Shown: positions 33,828 through 43,494, numbered from the stretch's first letter. The stretch is DNA of 64,000 nucleotides from JBNKVT01 sp050299335 (GCA_050299335.1 JBNKVT010000042.1:14901-78900); one strand, 5' to 3'. A program made the numbers and translations. The notes: generated by a model from the sequence alone, not told the origin.

Positions 33828-34733
33828 ATGACCTTCCGCCCCGTCAAATCCGAGACCCACGCCCGCCCGACCCTCGAAGGGGCTGGCGTCCACCTGCACC
33901 GCGTCTTCGGCTTCGGCGACCCGACCGAGGCCGATCCGTTCCTGTTGCTCGACGACTTCCGCAACGACGATCCGGCGAAATATCTCAAGGGCTTCCCCTG
34001 GCATCCGCATCGGGGGATCGAGACGATTACCTATGTTCTCGAGGGCGAGGTGACCCATGGCGACAGTCTCGGCAACGAGGGCACGCTGGGGGCGGGTTCG
34101 GTCCAGTGGATGACCGCCGGGTCCGGGATCATGCATCAGGAGATGCCGCGCGGGAACGCGAAGGGGCAGATGCACGGGTTCCAGTTGTGGGCGAACCTGC
34201 CGTCGAGCCTCAAGATGACGTCGCCGCGTTATCAGGACATCCAGGGCTCGGACATTCCGGTAATCACCGACGATGACGGGACGGTCGTCAAGATCATCAC
34301 CGGCAATTTCTGGGGCAAGGCGGGGCCGGTGGACGGCATCGCCGCCGATCCGCAGTATCTCGATGTCTCTGTGCCGCCGAACGTGAAGAAGACCCTGCCG
34401 GTCGATACCTATGCCAACACCTTCGCCTATGTCTTCGCCGGGTCGGGTTCGTTCCGCGATGCCTCCGCGCCCGAAGGCGTGCGGGTGGAGAAGGAGTTCG
34501 ACGGGCAGGAGCTGAACATCCGCGACATGACCGGCAACCGCACGCTGGTGCGCTTCGATACCGGCGACGAGATCACGGTGCAGGCGGGGCCGGAAGGCGT
34601 ACGCTTCCTCCTGGTCTCGGGTCGCCCGATCCAGGAGCCGGTGGCCTGGCACGGGCCGATCGTGATGAACACGAAGGCCGAACTGATGCAGGCGATGAGG
34701 GACCTGCAGAGCGGGACGTTCATCAGGGCCTGA
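33828..34733 (+). CDS. Pirin family protein
   Basis: 301 residues from the ATG at 33828 with AAGGAGA upstream; an overlapping earlier frame opening (33435) is inside the previous gene. Bicupin landmarks: GVHLHRVFGFG, DPFLLLDDFRND, the metal-site histidines in FPWHPHRGIETITYVLEGEV, WMTAGSGIMHQEMP, GFQLWANLPSSLKMTSPRYQ and the C-terminal pirin domain. Some pirins are quercetin dioxygenases or regulatory cofactors; the role here is unknown. Confidence 0.92.
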   Translation: MTFRPVKSETHARPTLEGAGVHLHRVFGFGDPTEADPFLLLDDFRNDDPAKYLKGFPWHPHRGIETITYVLEGEVTHGDSLGNEGTLGAGSVQWMTAGSGIMHQEMPRGNAKGQMHGFQLWANLPSSLKMTSPRYQDIQGSDIPVITDDDGTVVKIITGNFWGKAGPVDGIAADPQYLDVSVPPNVKKTLPVDTYANTFAYVFAGSGSFRDASAPEGVRVEKEFDGQELNIRDMTGNRTLVRFDTGDEITVQAGPEGVRFLLVSGRPIQEPVAWHGPIVMNTKAELMQAMRDLQSGTFIRA

Positions 34734-34775
34734 CCGCTTTCCGGTCGGGCCCGGAACCGGCCCGGCGACGCGGCC

Positions 34776-36377
34776 TTAGACCGTATCCGGATCGCGCGGC
34801 TCGAAACTGTCGGCATAGGCGCGATCCCAGCGTTTGCGATAGCCGTAATCGTCCTCGGTATCGAGCAGGAACCGCTCGGGCAGATACGGATAGATCTCCG
34901 CCCCGGTGACCATGTCCCGGTCCTTCTCGCGCATGATGAAATGATGCGGCAGGAATTTCGACGGATGGTCGAGCCCCGCCGCCCCCGTCATCTCGGCCAG
35001 CGCCTTCAATGTGTTGGTATGGAACCGCGCCACCCGCTCGGCCTTGCTCGGCACCACCAGCGCCCGCTGGCGGATCGGATCCTGGGTGGCGACACCGACA
35101 GGACAGCGGTTGGTATGGCAGGACTGGGCCTGAATGCAGCCAATGGCGAACATGAAGCCGCGCGCCGAATTGGCCCAGTCGGCCCCCAGCGCCAGCACTT
35201 TGGCCAGATCGAAGGCCGTCACCACCTTCCCCGACGCGCCGATCTTCAGCCGGTCGCGCAGACCCGCCCCCCTTAGCGCGTTATGCGCAAAGGTCAGGCC
35301 CTCGATCAGCGGCATTCCGACATGGTTGGCGAATTCCAAGGGCGCGGCCCCGGTGCCACCCTCCTTGCCGTCGATGACGATGAAATCCGGCACGATCCCG
35401 GTCTCCAGCATCGCCTTGACGATGCACAGAAACTCGCGGCGGTGCCCGATACACAGCTTGAACCCCACCGGCTTGCCCTTCGACAACTCGCGCAACCGGC
35501 CGACGAACTGCACCAGTTCGATGGGCGTCGAAAACTCCGGATGCGCCGCCGGCGACACGCAATCGACACCCATCGGAACGCCCCGCGCCTCGGCGATCTC
35601 GGGCGAGATCTTCGAGGCGGGCAAGACGCCGCCATGACCCGGCTTCGCCCCCTGGCTGAGCTTGATCTCGATCATCTTCACCTGGCTGTCGGCGGCAGCC
35701 TCGGCGAATTTCCCGGCATCGAACCGGCCCTCCTGCGTCCGACAGCCGAAATAACCCGAGCCCAGTTCCCAGATCAGATCACCGCCACCCGCCCGGTGAT
35801 AACGGCTGATCCCGCCCTCGCCGGTGTCATGGGCGAACTTCCCTTCCTTCGCCCCGGTATTCAACGCCTGGATCGCATTGGCCGACAGCGAGCCGAAACT
35901 CATCGCCGAGATGTTGTAGAGCGAGGCGGAATAGGGCTGCCCGCAGTCCGGCCCGCCGATCATCACCCGGAAATCGTGGTCGGCGATGTGCTTCGGCACC
36001 ACCGAATGGGTGATCCACTGGTAGCCGGAATCGTAGATCCGCTCGCGGGTCCCGAAGGGCCGCTTGTCCTCGACGCCCTTGGCGCGCTGGTAGATCAGCG
36101 ACCGGTCATCGCGCGAGAACGGCTCCTCGTCCTGATCGGCTTCCAGCAGATACTGGCGGATCTCGGGACGGATCCCCTCGAACAGGAACCGCATATGACC
36201 GATGACCGGATAATTCCTCAGGATCGAGTGGTCAGGCTGGACCAGGTCATAGACCCCCACCAGCGCAAGCAAGGTGAACAGAACCAGCGGAATGACGAAC
36301 CAGACACTCCAGAAACTCAGGACGGCGGACAGGACAGCAAAGACGATGGTCAGGGAAAATATGTAGAAACGTTCCAT
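34776..36377 (-). CDS. Membrane-anchored FMN-binding glutamate synthase-like protein
   Basis: 533 residues. Two N-terminal membrane helices (IFSLTIVFAVLSAVLSFWSV and WFVIPLVLFTLLALVGVYDL) precede a GltB-type alpha/beta barrel: SAMSFGSLSANAIQALNTGA, HDTGEGGISRYHRAGGGDLI, IKLSQGAKPGHGGVLPASKI, VIDGKEGGTGAAPLEFANHV and the Fe-S cysteines in GCIQAQSCHTNRCPVGVATQ (C-x5-C-x4-C). Lacks the amidotransferase and large C-terminal domains of glutamate synthase. These proteins are common and uncharacterised; an FMN/Fe-S redox role at the membrane is likely. Monocistronic, convergent with the pirin gene. Confidence 0.88.
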   Translation of the reverse strand: MERFYIFSLTIVFAVLSAVLSFWSVWFVIPLVLFTLLALVGVYDLVQPDHSILRNYPVIGHMRFLFEGIRPEIRQYLLEADQDEEPFSRDDRSLIYQRAKGVEDKRPFGTRERIYDSGYQWITHSVVPKHIADHDFRVMIGGPDCGQPYSASLYNISAMSFGSLSANAIQALNTGAKEGKFAHDTGEGGISRYHRAGGGDLIWELGSGYFGCRTQEGRFDAGKFAEAAADSQVKMIEIKLSQGAKPGHGGVLPASKISPEIAEARGVPMGVDCVSPAAHPEFSTPIELVQFVGRLRELSKGKPVGFKLCIGHRREFLCIVKAMLETGIVPDFIVIDGKEGGTGAAPLEFANHVGMPLIEGLTFAHNALRGAGLRDRLKIGASGKVVTAFDLAKVLALGADWANSARGFMFAIGCIQAQSCHTNRCPVGVATQDPIRQRALVVPSKAERVARFHTNTLKALAEMTGAAGLDHPSKFLPHHFIMREKDRDMVTGAEIYPYLPERFLLDTEDDYGYRKRWDRAYADSFEPRDPDTV

Positions 36378-36726
36378 TCAGGGTCCCTTTCAGGGTGCGA
36401 CACGCAAGCGCAGACTAAGCGCGGTACGCCGTTTGGGCGAGTGTTTGTTCCCTGCACGAAGCGAGTTTTCCGGCCTCGTCCAATCTGTGCCGGGATATGA
36501 CCGGACCGGCTTGCGGTGCAAACCATGCCCGGCCTTTTCGGTTTTCGCAAATAGTCACAGATGGTTAGTTGCTATTCGAGAAAGGACCCGGCCAATCTTC
36601 CCTCAAATGCGCCTCCCACCACCATCCCCTATCGTGGACTCAATAATTGATGTATTAGTGTTTGACGTTTTGCGGCCTCTGTGATTGGGTCCGCAGCCAC
36701 GAAGTGGGTGCAATTGGGAGGAAATC
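36378..36726. other. Divergent intergenic region before the TRAP operon
   Basis: 349 bp without a gene. It becomes AT-rich from about 36540 on; the stretch around 36640-36690 (aataattgatgtattagtg, then ttgacgttttg) is the likely promoter area of the TRAP operon, but no confident -10 was assigned. The dctP-type ribosome site GGGAGGA ends it. Confidence 0.45.
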
Positions 36727-37692
36727 ATGAAAGTCACATCCAAGCTTGTCGTCGCGGCCGCGATGGCACTCGCTCTGCCGGTCTCTGCGGAAACCACCCT
36801 GCGCATCGGCACCGTACTTGCCCCCGACGATCCGATGGGCGTCGGTCTTGAGAAATTCGCCGCCGAGGTGGCCGAAGCCACCGGTGGCGAAGTTGTGGTC
36901 GAGGTGTTCCACAACAGCCAGCTCGGCGACACCACCGAGATGATCGACCAGGCCCGTGCCGGGGCCAATGTCGGCACCGTCACCGACGTGGCGCGCCTGT
37001 CGGAATTCGTGCCGTCGCTGGCGGTGATGTCGGCTCCGTTCCTCTTCGACAGCTACGAGGATGCCGACAAGTTCGCGCTTTCGGACCCGTATCTCTCCTG
37101 GGGTGAGGAACTGGCCGACAAGGCCGGGATCGTCATGCTGTCCTCGAACTGGTACCAGGGGGCCCGCCACGCGCTGACCAAGAAACCGGTCTCCGGCCCC
37201 GCCGACCTGTCCGGTGTCCGGATGCGCACCATCGGTGCCCCGGTCTGGATCGAAACCATCCGCGCCATGGGGGCCGAGCCGACCCCGATCCCCTGGGGCG
37301 AGGTCTATTCGGCCTTGCAGCTCGGCACCATCGACGCCGCCGAGGCGCAGCCGACCGCCATCCGCGGGGCGAAGCTCTACGAGGTCATCGACAACGTCAC
37401 CCTCACGGGCCATATCCAGCTGGTCACCGCCCTTGTCGTCTCGGCCGAAAGCTGGAACGAGATCTCGCCCGAGAACCAGCAGATCGTCCGCGATCTGGCG
37501 GTCGAGAACGGCCGCTACGCCTCGAACCTCTCCATCGAACAGGGCGACGAGGCGCTGGACTTCGTCCGCTCCCAGGGGGTCGAGGTCACCGAGGTCGATC
37601 TCGCGCCATTCAAGGAGGCGGTCGCGGGCGTCTATTCGATGCTGAACCTCGAAGGTGAGGTCGCCATCGTCAAGGAAGTCCTCGGACAGTAA
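36727..37692 (+). CDS. TRAP transporter substrate-binding protein, DctP family
   Basis: 321 residues from the ATG at 36727 with GGGAGGA upstream. Signal peptide KVTSKLVVAAAMALALPVSA. Mature start ETTLRIGTVLAPDDPMGVGL, then EVFHNSQLGDTTEMIDQARA, the conserved PFLFDSYEDADKF, GVRMRTIGAPVWIETIRAMG with the substrate-carboxylate Arg, and IPWGEVYSALQLGTIDAAEA. Periplasmic binding protein for an organic acid; the exact ligand cannot be told. First gene of a complete three-gene TRAP system. Confidence 0.94.
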   Translation: MKVTSKLVVAAAMALALPVSAETTLRIGTVLAPDDPMGVGLEKFAAEVAEATGGEVVVEVFHNSQLGDTTEMIDQARAGANVGTVTDVARLSEFVPSLAVMSAPFLFDSYEDADKFALSDPYLSWGEELADKAGIVMLSSNWYQGARHALTKKPVSGPADLSGVRMRTIGAPVWIETIRAMGAEPTPIPWGEVYSALQLGTIDAAEAQPTAIRGAKLYEVIDNVTLTGHIQLVTALVVSAESWNEISPENQQIVRDLAVENGRYASNLSIEQGDEALDFVRSQGVEVTEVDLAPFKEAVAGVYSMLNLEGEVAIVKEVLGQ

Positions 37693-37720
37693 CCGAACAG
37701 GGCGCAGGCGGAGTATCCAC

Positions 37721-38164
37721 GTGTTTCAGCGTATCGAATTCGCCTGCGCCACCTTTCTGCTGGCGTCCATCGTCCTGCTGGTCGGTATCGCCGCCATCGC
37801 CCGGGTCGCGGGCAGCCCGATCATCTGGTCTTTGGAAGTCTCCGCCGCCATGTTCGTCTGGCTGGTCGTGCTCGCCATCGATCTGGCGATGCAGAACCAG
37901 CGGCATTTCGGCTTGTCGATCGTGCTCGACAATGTTTCCGAACGGGCGCGGCGCTGGATCGAGATGGCGAATATCGCCGTCGTCATGCTGCTGCTCTGCT
38001 TTCTGCTCTACTATGCTGTCATCAACGTACCCTTGATGCACAAACGCATGCTTGGCGCCCTGCAAATCCCCAAATCCTATGTCCATCTCGCCATGCCCGT
38101 CGGCATCATCCTGTGGCTGCGCACCCTCGGCACCCAGCTCTACGCCAAGGTCCGGGGCACCTGA
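37721..38164 (+). CDS. TRAP transporter small permease, DctQ family
   Basis: 147 residues from a GTG at 37721 (VFQRIEFACATFLLA). Four membrane helices; LLVGIAAIARVAGSPIIWSL, EVSAAMFVWLVVLAIDLAMQ and NQRHFGLSIVLDNV are typical DctQ features. Ends directly at the start of the large permease gene. Confidence 0.93.
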   Translation: MFQRIEFACATFLLASIVLLVGIAAIARVAGSPIIWSLEVSAAMFVWLVVLAIDLAMQNQRHFGLSIVLDNVSERARRWIEMANIAVVMLLLCFLLYYAVINVPLMHKRMLGALQIPKSYVHLAMPVGIILWLRTLGTQLYAKVRGT

Positions 38165-39586
38165 ATGCTGCTGCTGATCGCCGTCCTGTTCTGCATCTTC
38201 CTCATCATCGGCATCCCGGTCGCCTTCGCGCTGATGCTGGCCTCGATCCCGGTCTTCGTCCTCGGCGGCACCATGCCCCCAACGGTCGCCATCCAGAAGA
38301 TGGTCACGGCACTCGAGAACTTCCCGTTGCTGGCCGTGCCGTTCTTCATCCTCGCCGGCAACCTGATGAACGCCACCGGCATCACCGACCGGCTGGTCCG
38401 CTTCTCGCGCCTCCTGACCGGCTGGATGGCCGGAGGGCTGGCCCAGGTCTCCATCGTCCTGTCGTTCATGATGGGCGGTATCTCCGGTTCTGCCGTCGCC
38501 GATGCCTCGATGGAGGCGCGCCTGCTCGGGCCTTCGATGAAAGAACAGGGCTATTCCACCGGTTTCATCGCCGCCGTTCTCGCCTTCGGGTCGGTGATCA
38601 CCGCCACCATCCCCCCGGCCATCGGCCTGATCCTGTTCGGCTTCATCAACGAGGTCTCCATCGGGCGGCTGTTCCTTGCGGGGATCATTCCGGGCGCGGT
38701 GCTGGCCGTCATCCTGATGTTCACCAGCTGGGTCATCGCCACCCGTCGCGGCTATGTCCCCGACATCCCCTTTCCGGCCAGAAAGCAAGTCGACGGCCCA
38801 TTCCTATCCAGGGACGCCATGCTTGTAGGCATTGTCCCGGCCGCTCTGCTCCTGTTCGGGGCCTTCGGGCTTTTCAGCCTCAGCGCGACCGGTCAGGACC
38901 TCCTGCTCTTTTCCCTGATCATGAGCCTGATCCTCTACAAGGAGTTTCGCGACTCGATCTGGGCAATTGTCTTCCCGATCTTCCTGATCATCGGCTTCCG
39001 GGGCGGCTATTTCACCGCGACCGAGGCGGGTGTCTTCCTGGTCTTCTATGCCGCTTTCATCGGCGTGGTCGTCTACCGTGAACTGACCATTTCCAAGCTG
39101 ATCGGCGCATTCCGGGATACCATGTCCGATCTCGGCATGGTGATGCTGCTGATCATGATGGCCGCCGTCCTTGGCTACGCCATGACCATCGAGCGGGCGC
39201 CGCAGCAGATCACCGAATACATGACCTCGATAACCGAGGACCCGGCGATGCTGCTTCTGATCGTCTGCGGCATCCTCGTCGTCTCGGGCATGTTCCTCGA
39301 AGGCGCGGCCAATATCCTGCTGGTCACGCCCATCGTCATGCCGGTCCTCACCCATGCGGGCTTTGACGAGATCCATATGGGCATCCTGATCGTCACCCTG
39401 ATAAATTTCGGCGGCCTCACCCCGCCCGTGGGGGTCATCATGTTCACCGTCTGCGGCATCCTCGGATGCAAGACCGGAGAATTCACCCGCGCCTCTATCC
39501 CCTTCTTCATCGCCATGGCGGTGTTCTTCCTCCTCCTGGCAATGGTTCCGGGGATCTCGCTGTTCCTGCCAACGGCCCTCATGTAG
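38165..39586 (+). CDS. TRAP transporter large permease, DctM family
   Basis: 473 residues starting at the base after the small permease stop. About twelve membrane helices; IGIPVAFALMLASIPVFVLG, PLLAVPFFILAGNLMNATGI, MMGGISGSAVADASMEARLL, ATIPPAIGLILFGFINEVSI and NFGGLTPPVGVIMFTVCGIL carry the DctM signatures. Sodium-coupled uptake of the ligand delivered by the binding protein. Confidence 0.95.
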   Translation: MLLLIAVLFCIFLIIGIPVAFALMLASIPVFVLGGTMPPTVAIQKMVTALENFPLLAVPFFILAGNLMNATGITDRLVRFSRLLTGWMAGGLAQVSIVLSFMMGGISGSAVADASMEARLLGPSMKEQGYSTGFIAAVLAFGSVITATIPPAIGLILFGFINEVSIGRLFLAGIIPGAVLAVILMFTSWVIATRRGYVPDIPFPARKQVDGPFLSRDAMLVGIVPAALLLFGAFGLFSLSATGQDLLLFSLIMSLILYKEFRDSIWAIVFPIFLIIGFRGGYFTATEAGVFLVFYAAFIGVVVYRELTISKLIGAFRDTMSDLGMVMLLIMMAAVLGYAMTIERAPQQITEYMTSITEDPAMLLLIVCGILVVSGMFLEGAANILLVTPIVMPVLTHAGFDEIHMGILIVTLINFGGLTPPVGVIMFTVCGILGCKTGEFTRASIPFFIAMAVFFLLLAMVPGISLFLPTALM

Positions 39587-39824
39587 CGGGCCCACGCAGT
39601 CGCAAGGTCCGCGATCAGGCCTGCAGCTCTCCCTGCAATTCGCCCAGCATGTCCACCCGCTTTCCCCAGCTTGGGTCAATCCCCGCACCAATTCTGTCGG
39701 CGACTTGCCGGCTGCGCGATCGCGATCTGTTAACCTTTTCGCCCGGTAAGGGGTCTTCGGGGCGGGGCGGTTTAGCCGGGGTTAAACATTGCGCCCTAGG
39801 GTCGCGCTCAATCGGGGTGAGTGT

Positions 39825-42074
39825 ATGCGGTCGAGTTTTTCCTTTTCGGGAGGGCCTGTCGTCACGGCGGCTCTAAAGGCCTACGGGTCCGTGTCCTTTG
39901 CACTGGCGCTCTGCGACCGGACCGAAAAGATCACCTTTTACAACGACATCTTTGCCGACAGGTTCGGCAAAAACGCCGTGGAACCGGGCCAGACCGGGAT
40001 GGCCGATCTCATCGCACCCGAGGTCGCGGGCAGGCCCCAGCCGGTCCGGCCGATTCTCGGACAGAAGCAGGTGGTCCTGTTCCGCCACCAGTCCGGGCGC
40101 GAATTCTGGGGTCTCCTGACCTGTTCGGATGCCGGCATGAACTCCGACATCTACACCACCGTCATCCAGGTGGCGGATATCCACGCGCTGAAGACCAGCC
40201 ATGACACGCTGGAATACCGCGAAAGCACCTGGCGCCACGCGATCTCGGACTCCAAGCACGGGGTCTGGGATTGCGACCTGCGCACCAACACGCGGTTTCT
40301 CTCCGACGAATGGAAACGGCTGCGCGGTCTTCGATCCGATGCCGAAATCAGCGGGTTCGTCGAGGAATGGTTGCGCAATGTCCATCCCGAGGATGTGCAG
40401 AATATCAAGGATATCAATGCCCGGCTCGAACGCGGCGCTGTCGACAGCATCTGCTACGAATACCGTGAACGGCGCCCCGATGGCAGCTGGGTCTGGATCC
40501 TGTCGCGCGGCCGAACCGTCGAAAAGGATCGCGCGGGCAAGCCGCAGCGCATTGTCGGCATCGATGTCGATATCACCGAGACCAAGACCGAAGAGGAGGC
40601 GCGTGTTCGCAAGGTCGAGAACACCTACCAGCGCCACCTCGCCGAGATCGAAGCCGCCCGCAAGGAGGCCGAAGAGGAGCGTCAGCGCGTCGCGGTGATC
40701 TCGAACCAGGACGCGCTGACCGGCCTCGCCAACCGCCGGGCCTTCTCGGCGCGTCTGAAGGATTTCATCGCCAATGCCGAGACCGGCACCGGCAATGGCA
40801 CCGGCAATGACAATGGCAATGGCAATGGCAGTGACAATGGCAGTGACAATGACAATGACAATGGGGTATTCCACCTGTTCCTTGTCGATCTCGACCGGTT
40901 CAAGCCGATCAACGACACCTATGGCCACGCGGTCGGCGATCTGGTGATCCGCGAAATTGCCGCACGGATCAGAGCCGCTGTATGCGACGGATCGGTCGTG
41001 GCGCGCCTGGGGGGTGACGAATTCGGCATCATCGTCCCTGGCGCCCGTGCCGTTCACGCCGAAAGCGGCGCCGGGACCATGGCGGAGAATATCGTCAAGG
41101 CGGTGCGGGCCCCCATCCATGTCAATGGCGTCACCCTCTATACCGGGGCAAGCATCGGGATCGCCAGCTATCCCGACAAAGGCCGGAACGAAACAGAATT
41201 GATGCGCCGCTCGGATATCGCGATGTACCACGCCAAGAAGGACGCCAGCGCGTCGGTGGCGTTTTTCCACGCCGATATGGAACGCCGCGCCTTCTCGCGC
41301 ACCGAACTGGAAGCCGATGTGCGGCTGGCGGTCGAGCGCGAGGAATTCCGGTCCTTCTTCCAGCCCATTGTCGATCTTGCCAACAATCGCATCGCCGGTT
41401 TCGAGGTGCTGGCCCGCTGGCCGAGCGCCAAACATGCCGGGATCGGCCCGTTGCAGTTCATGCCGATCATCGAACAGTTCGGTCTCATGCGGGAATTCGG
41501 CTCCTCGATCCTGAGACAGGCCATCGCGACGGCGGTGAACTGGGGCCAGGACTGCCGGATATCGCTGAACGTGACCGCTGCCGGGATCAGCAACCGCCAG
41601 GTGGCGCAGCGCATCCTGAACTTCGTTCTGGATAGCGGGTTTCCGACGGACAGAGTGGAAATCGAAATCTCCGAAGTCACCCGGATCAAGGATGTGGGTG
41701 TGGCTGCGGAAATCATGGCCGAGCTACGCAGGCATGGCGTGCGCTTTGCACTGGACGATTTCGGGGTCGGCTATTCGGGGCTGAGCCATCTCAGGACGCT
41801 GAGCTTCGACGTGCTGAAGCTTGACAGGTCCTTCGTCTCAACCATGGACAGCTGTGACGAGAGTAAAAAGATCGTGCGCTCGGTTCTGGCGCTGGCCGAA
41901 GAATTCGGTATGGAAACGGTCGCCGAAGGCATAGAGACCGATCCGGTGCGCCGCATGGTCGCCGAGATGGGCTTCACCTATGGCCAGGGTTTCCTGTTCG
42001 GCAAGGCGGCGCCGGCGACCGAGGCCGAGGCGATGTTGGATCGCCAGGCAAATGCGCTGTTGCAGACGGGGTGA
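39825..42074 (+). CDS. PAS-GGDEF-EAL protein (cyclic-di-GMP turnover) with in-frame repeat loop
   Basis: 749 residues from the ATG at 39825 (GGGGTGA upstream). Order: N-terminal sensory region, PAS domain (about 125-260, with PDGSWVWILSRGRTVEKD and VGIDVDITETK), coiled coil, GGDEF domain with LTGLANRRAF and intact GGDEF (396-400), then an EAL domain with a variant EVL (527-529). EAL metal and catalytic residues look kept: LNVTA, EIEISE, ALDDFGVGYSGLSHLR, LKLDRSFV and VAEGIET. It can plausibly both make and break c-di-GMP. Residues ~319-347, between the first helix and FHLFLVDLDRFKPIN, are a low-complexity Gly/Asn/Asp loop encoded by hexanucleotide repeats. No signal peptide or membrane helix is evident. 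Confidence 0.93.
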   Translation: MRSSFSFSGGPVVTAALKAYGSVSFALALCDRTEKITFYNDIFADRFGKNAVEPGQTGMADLIAPEVAGRPQPVRPILGQKQVVLFRHQSGREFWGLLTCSDAGMNSDIYTTVIQVADIHALKTSHDTLEYRESTWRHAISDSKHGVWDCDLRTNTRFLSDEWKRLRGLRSDAEISGFVEEWLRNVHPEDVQNIKDINARLERGAVDSICYEYRERRPDGSWVWILSRGRTVEKDRAGKPQRIVGIDVDITETKTEEEARVRKVENTYQRHLAEIEAARKEAEEERQRVAVISNQDALTGLANRRAFSARLKDFIANAETGTGNGTGNDNGNGNGSDNGSDNDNDNGVFHLFLVDLDRFKPINDTYGHAVGDLVIREIAARIRAAVCDGSVVARLGGDEFGIIVPGARAVHAESGAGTMAENIVKAVRAPIHVNGVTLYTGASIGIASYPDKGRNETELMRRSDIAMYHAKKDASASVAFFHADMERRAFSRTELEADVRLAVEREEFRSFFQPIVDLANNRIAGFEVLARWPSAKHAGIGPLQFMPIIEQFGLMREFGSSILRQAIATAVNWGQDCRISLNVTAAGISNRQVAQRILNFVLDSGFPTDRVEIEISEVTRIKDVGVAAEIMAELRRHGVRFALDDFGVGYSGLSHLRTLSFDVLKLDRSFVSTMDSCDESKKIVRSVLALAEEFGMETVAEGIETDPVRRMVAEMGFTYGQGFLFGKAAPATEAEAMLDRQANALLQTG
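40785..40864 (+). repeat. Hexanucleotide repeat tract inside the GGDEF domain
   Basis: A run of six-base units of the types ggcaat/ggcacc, aatgac and ggcagt, encoding alternating Gly/Asn/Asp/Thr/Ser residues. Unit length is a multiple of three, so gain or loss of units keeps the frame and changes only the loop length. Confidence 0.85.
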
Positions 42075-42151
42075 CAGTCGCACCAGGCCCGAAGCTCCCT
42101 GGTGTGGCGCCCGGTCAGGAGTTCGGAAAGGGCGTTTTTACCGGGCCCTGG

Positions 42152-42832
42152 TCAGAGATCGTTGAGCCTGTGAAACAGATGTGTGAACACCGCCACGCCG
42201 ATCACCGGCACGAAGAGGTTCACGACCGGCACCGAGAGCGGTACCGCCATCAGCGCGCCCGCCATCCAGATGGCGCCGAAATGCCGCTTCCTGAGATCGT
42301 CCGCGCCCTGCCGCCCAAGCCGCCTTTGCGCGACCATCTGGAAATACTCGCGGCCGAGAAGGAAACCGTTGATGGCCCAGAACACGAAAGGGGCCAGAAA
42401 CGCTGTGAAGAGGTAGATGACCAGCCCGACGAGGTTGGCGGCCACCATCACCCCGAAGAACTTCGCCGCGTCGATCAGCGTATCGGCCAGCGGCACGGGT
42501 GTCACGTCGGGCAGGCCGGGATAGTGCCGGTCTTCCACCGCATCGGCCACGTCCTCGACCAGAAACCCGATGAAGATCGAGGCGACGGGAAACATCAGGA
42601 ACATCGACAGGACGATCATCAACCCGATCGCCGCCCAGGACAGCAACGCCGAGACCACCTCCACCTCTCCGACCCAGGGGATCGGGATACTGTCGGGCAG
42701 GATCCAGACAAATCCGGTAAAGAGGGCGACCAGAATGGCGATTGTCAGCACCAGCGCCTTGACGACAACGCGCAGGAAACGCGGGTCTGAAAGCTGGTTC
42801 ACCGAGCGGGAGAGGTCTTCGGCTAGGCTCAT
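42152..42832 (-). CDS. EI24 / CysZ-like membrane protein
   Basis: 226 residues from the ATG at 42832, which overlaps the stop of the upstream nitroreductase gene by 4 bp. Four to five helices: VVVKALVLTIAILVALFTGF, LLSWAAIGLMIVLSMFLMFP, FFGVMVAANLVGLVIYLFTA and LMAVPLSVPVVNLFVPVIGV. INGFLLGREYFQMVAQRRLG and the end VAVFTHLFH are EI24-family features. CysZ relatives move sulfate, but most alphaproteobacterial members are untested. Confidence 0.85.
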   Translation of the reverse strand: MSLAEDLSRSVNQLSDPRFLRVVVKALVLTIAILVALFTGFVWILPDSIPIPWVGEVEVVSALLSWAAIGLMIVLSMFLMFPVASIFIGFLVEDVADAVEDRHYPGLPDVTPVPLADTLIDAAKFFGVMVAANLVGLVIYLFTAFLAPFVFWAINGFLLGREYFQMVAQRRLGRQGADDLRKRHFGAIWMAGALMAVPLSVPVVNLFVPVIGVAVFTHLFHRLNDL

Positions 42833-43410
42833 TCTGCGATCCATTCGGTCTTGGCGGCGAGATCGGGACGGGGCCGTTCGGGCGGGGCGACGGTCTCGGT
42901 GCCAAGCACTACGAACCCGGCGACGAACTCGGTCCCGGCCAGTTTCAATTCGGTTTCCAGGAAGCTGCGGTCGAGCGCCATCAGCCCGGTCAGCCAGTTC
43001 GCGCCCCAGCCCGAGGCCAGGGCGGCGTTCAGGAGCGCCAGGCAGACCGCGCCAGCCGACAGGAGCTGCTCGGTTTCCGGCACTTTCGGTGAGGGGACGG
43101 GGGCAGCCACCACCGCAACGACAAGCGGCGCGTTGGCGAACATGGCTGCACTTTTTTCGCAGCGCTCTTCGGTCTCGCCAAGTGCGGCCGCCCGCGTCCG
43201 CGCGGCACCGGCCAGACGCTGCAGCGCGGCGCCTTCCAGGACCAGGAACCGCCAGGGTGCCAGCATCCCGTGATCCGGTGTGCGCGCGGCCAGTTCCAGC
43301 AGATACGCGACCTCGTCCCGCCCCGGCCCCGGCCCGACGAGGGTCTTCGCCGGGCGCGATCGTCGCGAGCCCAGAAACTCCAGCACCTCAGGACGCGCCT
43401 TCAAGCCCAT
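42829..43410 (-). CDS. Nitroreductase family protein (YdjA-like)
   Basis: 193 residues. Short FMN nitroreductase: FLGSRRSRPAKTLVGPGPGR, LLELAARTPDHGMLAPWRFL, LLSAGAVCLALLNAALASGW, GANWLTGLMALDRSFL and the end FVVLGTETVAPPERPRPDL. The size and RSRPAK start fit the YdjA group of small nitroreductases. Co-transcribed with the EI24 gene. Confidence 0.88.
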   Translation of the reverse strand: MGLKARPEVLEFLGSRRSRPAKTLVGPGPGRDEVAYLLELAARTPDHGMLAPWRFLVLEGAALQRLAGAARTRAAALGETEERCEKSAAMFANAPLVVAVVAAPVPSPKVPETEQLLSAGAVCLALLNAALASGWGANWLTGLMALDRSFLETELKLAGTEFVAGFVVLGTETVAPPERPRPDLAAKTEWIAE

Positions 43411-43494
43411 CTTTCCTCACTCCTCCCGCGCTCCTGTCATGTCGTCCCTGAGGCCCGCGTTTCAACCCCAACGGCCTCCGCCCTTTGCAAGCCC

